Shown here: one piece after another, positions 16,172 through 24,836 of the stretch
Position numbering within the stretch: the stretch's first letter is position 1
Layout of the letters: every line of letters starts with the position of its first letter
Assembly: GCA_046294845.1 (NCBI GenBank)
Contig: JBKBNU010000001.1
Location: 2,332,383-2,396,382, forward strand
Direction of reading: 5' to 3'
From: Micavibrio_C sp046294845
Lineage (GTDB): Bacteria; Pseudomonadota; Alphaproteobacteria; Micavibrionales; Micavibrionaceae
DNA length: 64,000 nt
Translations under genes and position numbers: made by a program
Notes under the pieces: generated by a model
What the model saw: only the letters and a program-made list of their open reading frames with translations
Database searches by the model: none
What the model was told of the DNA's origin: nothing

Positions 16172-17250
16172 TCTGCCGCCTGATTTTTAAATATACGCTG
16201 GATCAATTTACGGAAACGGCTGGGGCGCATGGACATCACGATGTGGGCTAATAGCAAAATGATCCACGGGTAGGTGAGCGCCGCTTGTGGCCAGTTCCGG
16301 GCCTCTGCTATCGCTGCCAAGAGGCCATAAACAAATACAAGGCCGAGAATTGAGTACACAGACCCCCGCACCGACACCCCCGCCGTCACAAAGTGATGGT
16401 GAAAATGATTGTGATCAGGATCGAATGGATGCCGTCCCTGTGAAACACGACGAGCAAATTGCCCACATGTATCCATGATTGGCAAGGCCAGCAACCAGGC
16501 AACGCTCATCGGCATGACAACAGCAGAATCCGGATGCCCCGCCATATCAATCGCGAACCATGCTAATGATAACCCCAGCGCCAACGATCCGGCATCCCCA
16601 AGGAAAACACTGGCCTTATGCCGTAAAGGGTGACGCATATTATGAAACAGAAATCCTGCCAGAACGCCCATCATGACAATAAGAGGCAAAGCATGATCAT
16701 CCCCTGTCATCAGGGCAAAGATAAAAAGCCAGAAGCAAACAATAAAACCAAGCCCCCCGGCCAAGCCATCAAGCCCATCCATGAGGTTGATCGCATTAAT
16801 CAGCAGAACAATGGCAATGACCGTAAAAGGCACAGCCATCCACCCCATCCATAACGGTCCGAATCCAAAAATATCGCCGAACCCCTGAACCCTTACATCG
16901 CCCGCCAGCACAATAATAAAGGCCGCTATAAACTGGGAAATAAATTTGATACGGGCGGGCACCGTAAAACGGTCATCAATACCGCCCACAACCAGAAGCA
17001 AGATTATTCCTGCAAACAGGGCGTAGAGAGAAGAATCCGGCTGACCAAAGAACAAAACCATCAGCATAAATATCGGGAAAATGACCAGTCCCCCGACAGG
17101 AGGGGTTCCCTCCTCATGCTTCTTGCGGCCACCGGGGTGATCAATAAAGTTCGCCTTGCGGGCCAAAGCACATGCCTGCGGCAGAAGGAAAGCCGCAAAC
17201 AAGGCACAAACCGCACCAACAAGAATCATGGCAAGAGGCGAAAGACTCAT
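16168..17250 (-). CDS. WecA/MraY-family undecaprenyl-phosphate sugar-1-P transferase
   Basis: A 360-residue polytopic membrane enzyme that transfers a sugar-1-phosphate (commonly GlcNAc-1-P) to undecaprenyl phosphate. Conserved cytoplasmic loops are FIDHPGGRKKHEEGTPPVGG, VVGGIDDRFTVPARIKF, LINAINLMDGLDGLAGGL, ASVFLGDAGSLALGL and FDPDHNHFHHHFV. The last His motif separates WecA-like enzymes from MraY. Ten or more membrane segments are visible. It lies 6 bases after the flp pilin gene and overlaps the glycosyltransferase, so it probably starts a surface glycan whose polymerisation could involve the ligase at 52176. Confidence 0.92.
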   Translation of the reverse strand: MSLSPLAMILVGAVCALFAAFLLPQACALARKANFIDHPGGRKKHEEGTPPVGGLVIFPIFMLMVLFFGQPDSSLYALFAGIILLLVVGGIDDRFTVPARIKFISQFIAAFIIVLAGDVRVQGFGDIFGFGPLWMGWMAVPFTVIAIVLLINAINLMDGLDGLAGGLGFIVCFWLFIFALMTGDDHALPLIVMMGVLAGFLFHNMRHPLRHKASVFLGDAGSLALGLSLAWFAIDMAGHPDSAVVMPMSVAWLLALPIMDTCGQFARRVSQGRHPFDPDHNHFHHHFVTAGVSVRGSVYSILGLVFVYGLLAAIAEARNWPQAALTYPWIILLLAHIVMSMRPSRFRKLIQRIFKNQAAE

Positions 17251-17256
17251 GGATAG

Positions 17257-17463
17257 TTACTCGATTTCATTCAGGTCAGAGGCAATATCACTGCTGATTG
17301 TCACCAAAGCAGATGCTGTATGCCCTACCATTTCTTTTAAGGCATCGCCGGCAAGGAAATAGGCAACGAGCAAGCTTAGAGTGATAGCCATAATAATCAA
17401 GCCGTACTCAATGCTGGTGACACCACGGCAATCACGGAAAAAGGCTATAATCTGGTTTTTCAC
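17257..17463 (-). CDS. Flp/Fap-type pilin subunit
   Basis: A 68-residue Flp-family pilin: a short basic leader (MKNQIIAFFRDCR) then GVTSIEYGLIIMAITLSLL, the prepilin-like motif with Glu5-Tyr6 after the Gly that sets cleavage by a TadV/PilD peptidase. The start is GTG at 17463 with GAGG seven bases upstream. No tad/cpa assembly genes lie in this window; the gene shares an operon with a WecA-like enzyme and a glycosyltransferase, which is unusual and hints at a link between a surface fibre and glycan, perhaps only by transcription. Confidence 0.85.
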   Translation of the reverse strand: MKNQIIAFFRDCRGVTSIEYGLIIMAITLSLLVAYFLAGDALKEMVGHTASALVTISSDIASDLNEIE

Positions 17464-17528
17464 GGCCCGACCTCATTTCTTAACGATCATCCACGCAGAT
17501 GGCCCCCAAGACAATCCCTTTTTTCTGA

Positions 17529-19241
17529 CTAGCCTTGCTTTCTTAGCCGTCGGGAAAAACGGGCTGGATCCAGGGAATCAGCAGAATCCTGACCAATTGA
17601 CCAGACTGTCCCCATAATGAGATCAGCCAGATACTCGGCCCCTACCATAGAAGTTATCAATCCATGAGATGCGTGCGCCGTTGAAACATAAAGCCCTTCA
17701 GAACCTGCAACCTTACCGATTACGGGAAAACGGTCTTTGGCCGCGCAACGCAAGCTGGCCCGCCCGCCTTTAACGCTGAAAGCCCCCCCTAATGCAGGTA
17801 CAGCGGATTCCAGTTGGCCTATAATATGCTCATGGTCATCTTGCGTAACCTCGGTATCTGTTCGCCATGGCTGGAAGGTTGCTCCCGCTACATGGTTCAC
17901 CCCTTGTGATGCTGATAAATAGCCTCCATGGCATATATTAGCTTTAAGGTTGAGACTGGTCTGCGCCTCCAGAAAACTGATCTGGCCACGCACGGTATGA
18001 ATGGGTAAATCTTTTAAATTATCATCTGCTTGCGCCGCAATACCGTTAGCCAAAATCACAGCATCATAAGATTGTCTATCAGGCATACCCACGATGGGCA
18101 CAATATTTTCAACGTTCTGTTTACAAAGAGCGGCAGGCGATATAAATCTGGAGTCCGGAAGGAAAAGCGCTTCGTGTTTGATGTTGATGCCTGCCACATC
18201 GCTTGCTTCATCTGCTGACAGCCAACGTACATGATCCCCATGCCAGCCCCAGTTTGCCAAAATACCCTGAAGGCGCTTGCGTTTATCATCATCCATTGCC
18301 AGATGTAAGCTGCCGCAGCGTTGCTGCCCTTTATTCAAACTGGCAAGTAATGCGTAACCTTGCGCATAAATATCGGATTCTGCCGTTCTATATTGTGAAA
18401 AACGCGGATTATAGAGCCCCAGAGGATTACCGGAAGCGTGACTTGCCACACCATAAGAGTCATAAAGGTCTACGGGAACATTCCGCCTTTTCAAAGTCGC
18501 ATAACAGGCCGTTCCGGCCAATCCCGCCCCGACAATAGCCACACGGCGCACGGAGGATGATAAGAATACATCCGTCTGCCCTTTAGTAAAGACAGCAACT
18601 GTCATATCCCGTTTACGGCCATAACCACGGACTTTGCTGACATTGAAACCTTGAGCAGCCAAACCCCTGCGAACGGCGCCTGCCGCCGTAAAGCTGGCAA
18701 CTGTCGCGTCATTTGCCGATAACCTTGCCATATGCTCATAAAGCATTTCAGACCACATCTGCGGATTCTTGGCCGGGGCAAATCCATCCAGAAACCAGGC
18801 ATTAATACCGCAGGGAACTTTCAATCTAGGCAACGCATCATTCACATCATCAAATATCAGGGTTAGACGCACCCGATCGGAAACAGCCCTGCGATGAAAT
18901 CCGTTTACCCTTAAAGGATAAAGAGAGACCATTTTTTCGAGACGTCCCTCGAAGTAACCTGACCATGGCAACAAGGTTTTCTCTATATCTTCTGATGCCA
19001 ACGGATACTTCTCGAAGGAAATAAAATCCAGCGTTGCATCCTTTGGTGCAGTTTCCTCGAATAACTTCCATGCCGACAAGAAATTGAGACCTGTTCCAAA
19101 GCCTGTTTCGGCAATAGTAAAAAGATTTTTGTTTTGCCAATTTTCAGGAAGGTTATTACCGCGCAAAAAAACATGAGCGGTTTCAGCCAGACCATCGTCA
19201 GGAGAAAAATAGATATCATCAAACTGGGCCGAGCGTATCAT
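17529..19241 (-). CDS. mnmC: Bifunctional tRNA mnm5s2U34 methyltransferase/FAD oxidoreductase
   Basis: A 570-residue two-domain enzyme of the mnm5s2U wobble pathway. The N-terminal MnmD methyltransferase has FTIAETGFGTGLNFLSAWKL and NAWFLDGFAPAKNPQMWS. The C-terminal MnmC domain starts VAIVGAGLAGTACYATLKRR (FAD Rossmann motif) and continues with SHASGNPLGLYNPRFSQY. Length is a little below the E. coli protein (668), with linker loss. It lies 32 bases downstream of an M3 peptidase gene and shares its direction, so the two may be cotranscribed. Confidence 0.94.
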   Translation of the reverse strand: MIRSAQFDDIYFSPDDGLAETAHVFLRGNNLPENWQNKNLFTIAETGFGTGLNFLSAWKLFEETAPKDATLDFISFEKYPLASEDIEKTLLPWSGYFEGRLEKMVSLYPLRVNGFHRRAVSDRVRLTLIFDDVNDALPRLKVPCGINAWFLDGFAPAKNPQMWSEMLYEHMARLSANDATVASFTAAGAVRRGLAAQGFNVSKVRGYGRKRDMTVAVFTKGQTDVFLSSSVRRVAIVGAGLAGTACYATLKRRNVPVDLYDSYGVASHASGNPLGLYNPRFSQYRTAESDIYAQGYALLASLNKGQQRCGSLHLAMDDDKRKRLQGILANWGWHGDHVRWLSADEASDVAGINIKHEALFLPDSRFISPAALCKQNVENIVPIVGMPDRQSYDAVILANGIAAQADDNLKDLPIHTVRGQISFLEAQTSLNLKANICHGGYLSASQGVNHVAGATFQPWRTDTEVTQDDHEHIIGQLESAVPALGGAFSVKGGRASLRCAAKDRFPVIGKVAGSEGLYVSTAHASHGLITSMVGAEYLADLIMGTVWSIGQDSADSLDPARFSRRLRKQG

Positions 19242-19272
19242 GCCCTTTGCTTATACCAAGCCTCGGGATAGT

Positions 19273-21447
19273 TCAAGCAAACTCGGGTTTATGTGAGGCA
19301 GACCTTCTGCGCCTGGGCGCTGCGCCGTCGTTTGCAGGCACACGAAAAGCTTCACTATAATCAAAGGCGGTCTTGGCTGTCAGACCATTCTGGCGCAAGA
19401 ACGGATGCAAGCGCGGGTAAGTGCCCGCCAGTTTGTGGAATGTTATTGTTTCTTCTTGCGACCCGCCAACCTCGACGGCCTTCTTGAATTTGGCACGCAA
19501 AGACCGGTCATACAAACCCTGTTTCTCGAATTTTTCGAACATCTGGTCGCCCATAATCTGGGACCATTGATAGCTGTAGAAAGCAGCATCATAACCGCCA
19601 CCAAAAATATGATGGAAGCGCGGCGATGTCAGAGGTGTCTTCATACCTGCAATATTGAAATCTTTTGTAACCTCTAGCTCAAATTCCTCAACGCTGTTAA
19701 TACGAGCCGTATCCTTACGGTACCAAGCCTGATCCAGCCATCCTTTACGGGCATAAGCCAAAACCTTTTGGCCTGCCATAAATTTGGCGGACTCTTTAAT
19801 TCGTTCCTTAACATCATCGGGAATTTTTTCGCCCGTTTTATGGTGGCGCGCAATATCATCAAGAACCTCCGGCATGAACGCCCAGTTCTCATGAAACTGT
19901 GAAGGAAATTCGACAAAGTCCGTATCGACAGACGTGCCGGAAAAACTCTGATAACGGCACTTACTCATCAGGTTATGTGTGGCATGCCCCATTTCATGCA
20001 TCAGACATAACAGATCGTAATGAGTCATAAGGGTTGGCTGACCATTCTGCCCTTTGACAAATTTTGTTACGACCATATCAACCGTACGGCGGTTTTCACC
20101 TTCGAATTGGCCTTGCGAGAAAGCGCTGATATTCCATGCCGTCCCCGAAGGTTTCCCCTTGCGGTCAAACAGATCCATGCACAAAACACCCATATGCTTT
20201 CCGGTGCGCGCATCCGTTACATTATAGGTGCGCAAATCTTCATTATATTTGGGGTATTTTTTACTTTCCTTGAATTTGATCCCGAAGAACTTTTCAAAAT
20301 GGCGCAGCGTACCTGCTACCGTACTTTCAAGTTCCAGATAAGGGCGGATATCCTCTTCATCAAAACCCAGAACTTTCTTCTTCAAGCGTTCCTCGTAATA
20401 ACGAAGATCCCAAGGTTCCAGATTCCGGATACCATCTTCCTGCTTTGCAAAGTCACGCAATACCTGCACTTCTTTTTCTGCAACAGGCTTGGCGGATTTC
20501 CTGACCTGACGCAAGAATTTCTCAACTGTCTTGACATCACTAGCCATATTGTAATGAAGCGTATTGACCGCCGGATTTCGATGACCTTCCATACGGGCCT
20601 GCTTATGTTCCAGCTTCACCAGATCCAGAATGGTCTGACGATTATCGTACGGACCCGATATACCGGCGTTATAATTCAATTCCCACATCTCGCGACGCAA
20701 GTCACGATCATGAACGGCTTTCATAAAAGGTTCATAAGTGCCAACTCCTATTCCGAAACACCATTGCCCTGCAAGCCCCCGTTTTTCAGCTTCGGCAGCA
20801 GCGCTGGCGATAAGAACATCAGGCAATCCTTTTAGACGATCAGCATCCGTCACTGTCAGGAATGTATTCTTTTCAGCTTCGCGCATATTTTTTTGCGAGC
20901 GGCTGCCCAAACGGGATATCTGTTTGCCCAGCTCGCGCATTTCTTGCTGTTTTGCAGGAGATTTAAGAGCGCCTGCCACACGGAAAGTATTGGCATACAT
21001 CCCGTAAAGTTTCGCCCGCTCTCCCGTCAGGTTTATGATCTCGGGCTTGATCGACAGTAATACAAACCTGCTCAGCAGATCCTTGTTCTGGAACATATCC
21101 ATATAGAGGTCATAGAATTTATCGGAGAGTATATCCTCCATCTCGTCATACTGCTTTTGCTCGGCTTCATCGCGGGGCATCGTCGTAAAAAGCGTGACGA
21201 AGAAATACATCGGAAGGCTATAGGCATTCTCGATGGCTTCTACTGTATTTTTGAAACTGGGGAGCGCCGGATTCTTGGCGATATCATCAACCTGCTTGCG
21301 CATCCTTTCGCAAATAAAATCAAAAGCCGGCAGCACGTGCTCGGGTTTGATCTTGTCCCAAGCCGGAACATAGTTCGACTTCTTGCTGTAATGAAAGAAA
21401 GGATTGTCCCTGAGGTGATCTGGTAAGTCTTTCCACAGACTGTTCAT
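19273..21447 (-). CDS. M3 family oligopeptidase, divergent paralogue
   Basis: A 724-residue zinc metallopeptidase of the thimet/oligopeptidase A (M3) family. The zinc site is LMHEMGHATHNL, with a downstream SVDTDFVEFPSQFHENWAF block, typical of M3A. It is distinct from the two tandem copies at 22593 and 24837, which are more alike. A Lys/Arg-rich C-terminal tail (PRRRRSASHKPEFA) is unusual for the family. ATG 21447 has CGGAG seven bases upstream; a GTG at 21453 also fits. No signal peptide, so cytoplasmic peptide turnover is likely. Confidence 0.9.
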   Translation of the reverse strand: MNSLWKDLPDHLRDNPFFHYSKKSNYVPAWDKIKPEHVLPAFDFICERMRKQVDDIAKNPALPSFKNTVEAIENAYSLPMYFFVTLFTTMPRDEAEQKQYDEMEDILSDKFYDLYMDMFQNKDLLSRFVLLSIKPEIINLTGERAKLYGMYANTFRVAGALKSPAKQQEMRELGKQISRLGSRSQKNMREAEKNTFLTVTDADRLKGLPDVLIASAAAEAEKRGLAGQWCFGIGVGTYEPFMKAVHDRDLRREMWELNYNAGISGPYDNRQTILDLVKLEHKQARMEGHRNPAVNTLHYNMASDVKTVEKFLRQVRKSAKPVAEKEVQVLRDFAKQEDGIRNLEPWDLRYYEERLKKKVLGFDEEDIRPYLELESTVAGTLRHFEKFFGIKFKESKKYPKYNEDLRTYNVTDARTGKHMGVLCMDLFDRKGKPSGTAWNISAFSQGQFEGENRRTVDMVVTKFVKGQNGQPTLMTHYDLLCLMHEMGHATHNLMSKCRYQSFSGTSVDTDFVEFPSQFHENWAFMPEVLDDIARHHKTGEKIPDDVKERIKESAKFMAGQKVLAYARKGWLDQAWYRKDTARINSVEEFELEVTKDFNIAGMKTPLTSPRFHHIFGGGYDAAFYSYQWSQIMGDQMFEKFEKQGLYDRSLRAKFKKAVEVGGSQEETITFHKLAGTYPRLHPFLRQNGLTAKTAFDYSEAFRVPANDGAAPRRRRSASHKPEFA

Positions 21448-21738
21448 CTGCACTCCGTTTCCCTGATGTGATTTCCCTGTAATGCCCCATTTTGTTATGT
21501 GGCTTTTTTTGCTTATAGGGGATTAGTGCATAGATTCCCCCATTCTGTGAAGCCCTTTCCCTATCCTTGCCCCTAGTTTTTAATGTGCAGATGCGTACAT
21601 AATAAAGGGCTTGCGATTTCCAGAAGAAAGACTTGGTTTTTGAAAACACCCTGCATCCGGACCTGCCCCCTTGACCGCTTTACCAACAGGGTTAACACTG
21701 TGCCTGTCGCGTGTATCCCCTTATTCGGAATTTTATTT

Positions 21739-22521
21739 ATGAAAAAATATCTTTTGTCTTCCCTCGCTTCACTGACGCTGCTTTGCACAGCACTGGCAAC
21801 ATCGGCCCATGCCGCAGAAACGAATTTCAGCATTAGCGTCAAATCGAAGGATGCGATGTTTATTGGTGAGTCAGTAGGCGGTGCGCACATTATCGTCAGA
21901 GATAAACGCGATAGCGATATTCTTGTCGAGGGGAATACGACAGGCGGATCTGGCGACCGCAGCAAAATCATGACCGGAAGCCATGAACGTGACGCCATCA
22001 TCACCAATGATACCAATGCCAAATTCGAATTCGCACTCGATCTTTATCGTCCGACACCTGTCACGATTGAGGTATCGGGACCTTATGCCCAAGGTCAGGC
22101 ACTTGCGAAAGCGAGCGCCGATTACCTGCTGATCCCTGGGAAAGATTACACAGCAGGAAACGGCATCATTGTTGAGATCCCCGGATTCATCGTCGATGTA
22201 TTGAATCCCCCCGTGAACCGCAAGGCCAAATTCAACAAAGACGGGACCTTGCCGCTTGAAGTAAACGTCACCAAATTATGCGGCTGCCATATCGACAAGG
22301 ACCTCCCTTGGCCCCCTGAACGCTATCAGGTCGAAGCCAGCATTTATCGTGGCGATGTCCTTCTGGCGACCATCCCCATGGAAAAGCAGACGCAGGCCAG
22401 CCTGTATGCCGCCAACCTGAAATTTCAGGAGCCAGGGACCTATATGGTCACTGTAACAGCCTTTGATTCCAAGACCTTAGAAGGTGGCATGGATAGTACG
22501 ACAATTACCCTTGACCCCTAA
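21739..22521 (+). CDS. Secreted protein with two Ig-like/beta-rich segments
   Basis: A 260-residue exported protein with a clear signal peptide (MKKYLLSSLASLTLLCTAL, cleaved near SAHA-AET). The rest is beta-strand rich; a first segment contains SVGGAHIIVRDKRDSDILVE, a second ends TYMVTVTAFDSK, in the manner of Ig-like folds. A Cys pair occurs in KLCGCHIDKD, possibly for metal or disulfide. The upstream open frame from 21583 is extension without a signal. It stands between a divergent M3 peptidase and a downstream M3 peptidase 71 bases away. No family was recognised. Confidence 0.7.
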   Translation: MKKYLLSSLASLTLLCTALATSAHAAETNFSISVKSKDAMFIGESVGGAHIIVRDKRDSDILVEGNTTGGSGDRSKIMTGSHERDAIITNDTNAKFEFALDLYRPTPVTIEVSGPYAQGQALAKASADYLLIPGKDYTAGNGIIVEIPGFIVDVLNPPVNRKAKFNKDGTLPLEVNVTKLCGCHIDKDLPWPPERYQVEASIYRGDVLLATIPMEKQTQASLYAANLKFQEPGTYMVTVTAFDSKTLEGGMDSTTITLDP

Positions 22522-22592
22522 AACACAGGCGGCCTATAGTCGTTTTCTATAATAAGATTATTTAACCATAACAGGATGAGGCTTGGAATATC

Positions 22593-24668
22593 ATGGCTGC
22601 GGTCAATCCCCTTTTGCGCGACTCTACCCTCCCCAATCAGGCACCCGCTTTTGACCTGATCAAGGATAAACATTTTTTACCGGCAATGCGCGCCGCCCTA
22701 AAGGAAGCCCGCGCCGAAGTGCGCGCGATCAAAACCAATCCTGATAAACCTACTTTTGAAAACACAATCGAGGCTCTGGAACTGGTAGGGGAAAGATTGT
22801 CCATTCTTTCAAGCCTGCTCAGTAACCAGATGCTGGTTGCCAGCAGTCCTGCCCTTAAAGCAGCAGAGGACAAGATTTCACCACTGCAGGCCAAGTTCAA
22901 GGCTGCCACATTCACGAATACTGCTTTGCTAAAACGCGTCAAAGCTGTGTGGGATAGCAGCCATGATGATCCTGCACTGACAGTTGAACAAAAAGATATC
23001 CTCAGAAGCACCTATGATGGCTTCCGCAAAGGCGGGGCATTGCTTAAAGGCGAAGACAAGAAACGCTACAAGCAAATTGTAGAAGAGATGGCCACACTGG
23101 GTTCAGACTTCAGCGAAAATGCCCGCAAGGATACAGAAGCATTTGCTCTGGTGATTACCAACCCCGATGATCTCAAAGGCTTGCCAGACGATGTAAAAGC
23201 TGCTGCTGCCAAAAAAGCTGCCGATCGCAACCTCGAAGGACAATGGGTATTCACCCTTCATGCCCCAAGCTATATCCCGTTTGTTACCTATGCCGAAAAC
23301 CGCGCCCTGCGTGAAAAAATGTGGCAGGCTTCCACCAGCAAAGGCTGGAAAACTGCCAATGATAATCAGGAAATTATTCGCAAGATCCTGACCCTTAGCC
23401 ACGAGAAAGCACAAATTCTGGGTTATCGGAACCATGCCGAGTACGTACTTGAAAACCGCATGGCACAAAAACCCGAAACCGTCAGGGCTTTTCTTGACCA
23501 GATGATTGCAGTGTATAAGCCCGCTGCCGAGAAGGATATGGCTATGGTACAGGAATTTGCCGCCAGCAAAGGCCTGAATGATACACTGAAGCCGTGGGAT
23601 TTCTCATTCTATGCAGAAAAACTCAAAGAAGAAAAATTCGGATTCTCTGCAGAAGACCTGAAACCTTATTTTCCTTTGGAGAAAGTGCTTGATGGAACAT
23701 TCAAACATTTTAGCCGCCAGTTCGGTATAAAATTTACCGAGAACACAGATTACCCGACATGGCACAAGGATGTTAAAGCCTTTGACGTCACGGATGAAAA
23801 GACTGGCGCTTTTGTGGGCACACTCTATACCGACTTCCACCCCCGCGATGGCAAGAAAGGCGGCGCGTGGATGACGGACTACCGCGCACAGGGTATGTTC
23901 AAGGGAAAAGTAGAGCGCCCCGTGATTGCCATCGAATGCAATTTCACCGAACCACTGCCTGACAAACCTGCCCTTCTGGAACATGACGAAGTTCTGACAC
24001 TTTTCCACGAAATGGGCCACGCCGTTCATGGCCTGCTTTCGGATGTTACATACCGTTCCAAAGCCAGCCCTTATGTCGAGTGGGATGCTGTTGAATTACC
24101 TTCACAGGTGCAGGAAAACTGGGGCTTTAACCGTGAAACACTCGGACTGATTAGCGGCCATTACCAAACAGGCGAAGCTCTGCCGGATGATCTCTATGAA
24201 AAAATGATCGCCGCCAAGAATTATCTGGCCGGCTATGGTGGCCTGCGTCAGGTCAATTTCGCCCGCATGGATCAAACCTATTACACAACTGATCCGAAGG
24301 ACATTGGAGAGAAGTACGGCTTTGATATCAAGGCCTTTGAAGAAGCTATTACGGCCGATACACGTATTCTGCCTATGCTGGGCGGCCCTATGTCAACAAG
24401 CTTCACCCATATTTTCTCGGGTGGTTATGACGCGGGTTATTACAGCTATAAATGGGCGGAGGTTCTGGATGCCGATGCTTTCGAATACCTGACCGAGCGC
24501 GAAGCTTATGATACCGAACGTCTGTCGGATTATCGTCGCGAATTTCTGGCCAAGGGTGGCACACAAAACCCCGCCACACTTTACCGTGCCTTCCGCGGGC
24601 AAGACGCCGACCCGCAAGCCTTACCGCGCCGTGAAGGGCTGTTGCCTCCCAAACCCGCTGTAGCTTAA
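22593..24668 (+). CDS. M3 family oligopeptidase (tandem copy 1)
   Basis: A 691-residue PrlC/Dcp-type M3 metallopeptidase. It starts NPLLRDSTLPNQAPAFDLI, and has the zinc motif FHEMGHAVHGLLSDVTYR and the substrate-side TSFTHIFSGGYDAGYYSY block. No signal peptide. It closely resembles the next gene over its full length, so the pair is a tandem duplication. ATG 22593 has only weak ribosome-site sequence upstream. A strong terminator at 24694 separates the copies, so each is transcribed on its own. Confidence 0.93.
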   Translation: MAAVNPLLRDSTLPNQAPAFDLIKDKHFLPAMRAALKEARAEVRAIKTNPDKPTFENTIEALELVGERLSILSSLLSNQMLVASSPALKAAEDKISPLQAKFKAATFTNTALLKRVKAVWDSSHDDPALTVEQKDILRSTYDGFRKGGALLKGEDKKRYKQIVEEMATLGSDFSENARKDTEAFALVITNPDDLKGLPDDVKAAAAKKAADRNLEGQWVFTLHAPSYIPFVTYAENRALREKMWQASTSKGWKTANDNQEIIRKILTLSHEKAQILGYRNHAEYVLENRMAQKPETVRAFLDQMIAVYKPAAEKDMAMVQEFAASKGLNDTLKPWDFSFYAEKLKEEKFGFSAEDLKPYFPLEKVLDGTFKHFSRQFGIKFTENTDYPTWHKDVKAFDVTDEKTGAFVGTLYTDFHPRDGKKGGAWMTDYRAQGMFKGKVERPVIAIECNFTEPLPDKPALLEHDEVLTLFHEMGHAVHGLLSDVTYRSKASPYVEWDAVELPSQVQENWGFNRETLGLISGHYQTGEALPDDLYEKMIAAKNYLAGYGGLRQVNFARMDQTYYTTDPKDIGEKYGFDIKAFEEAITADTRILPMLGGPMSTSFTHIFSGGYDAGYYSYKWAEVLDADAFEYLTEREAYDTERLSDYRREFLAKGGTQNPATLYRAFRGQDADPQALPRREGLLPPKPAVA

Positions 24669-24693
24669 CAGCATAAATCCATTTTTATATCTA

Positions 24694-24725
24694 TCAGGGG
24701 GCCCCAAAGCCCCCTGATTTTTTTT
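24694..24725 (+). terminator. Strong Rho-independent terminator after M3 copy 1
   Basis: TCAGGGGGC (24694-24702) pairs perfectly with GCCCCCTGA (24709-24717) and is followed by eight T. Confidence 0.92.
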
Positions 24726-24746
24726 ATTTTCATTCCCCTTCAAGGC

Positions 24747-24776
24747 TGGAACAGGGGCTGTTTGCGCCTATATAAT
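24747..24776 (+). promoter_or_regulatory. Candidate promoter of M3 copy 2
   Basis: A consensus TATAAT box at 24771-24776 lies 61 bases before the start codon, with TGGAAC (24747-24752) as a moderate -35 at an 18-base spacing. The preceding terminator means the gene needs its own promoter. Confidence 0.5.
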
Positions 24777-24836
24777 CTCGTGATAGATTCGTACCTGTTT
24801 TATGCACTTATGACCAAGAGGCCCCAGATAAAGATC

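Noticed and set aside
20020..20835. 271-residue plus-strand frame opposite the M3 peptidase
   Set aside because: Fully inside the M3 gene on the other strand; its Phe/Arg-rich sequence matches no family.
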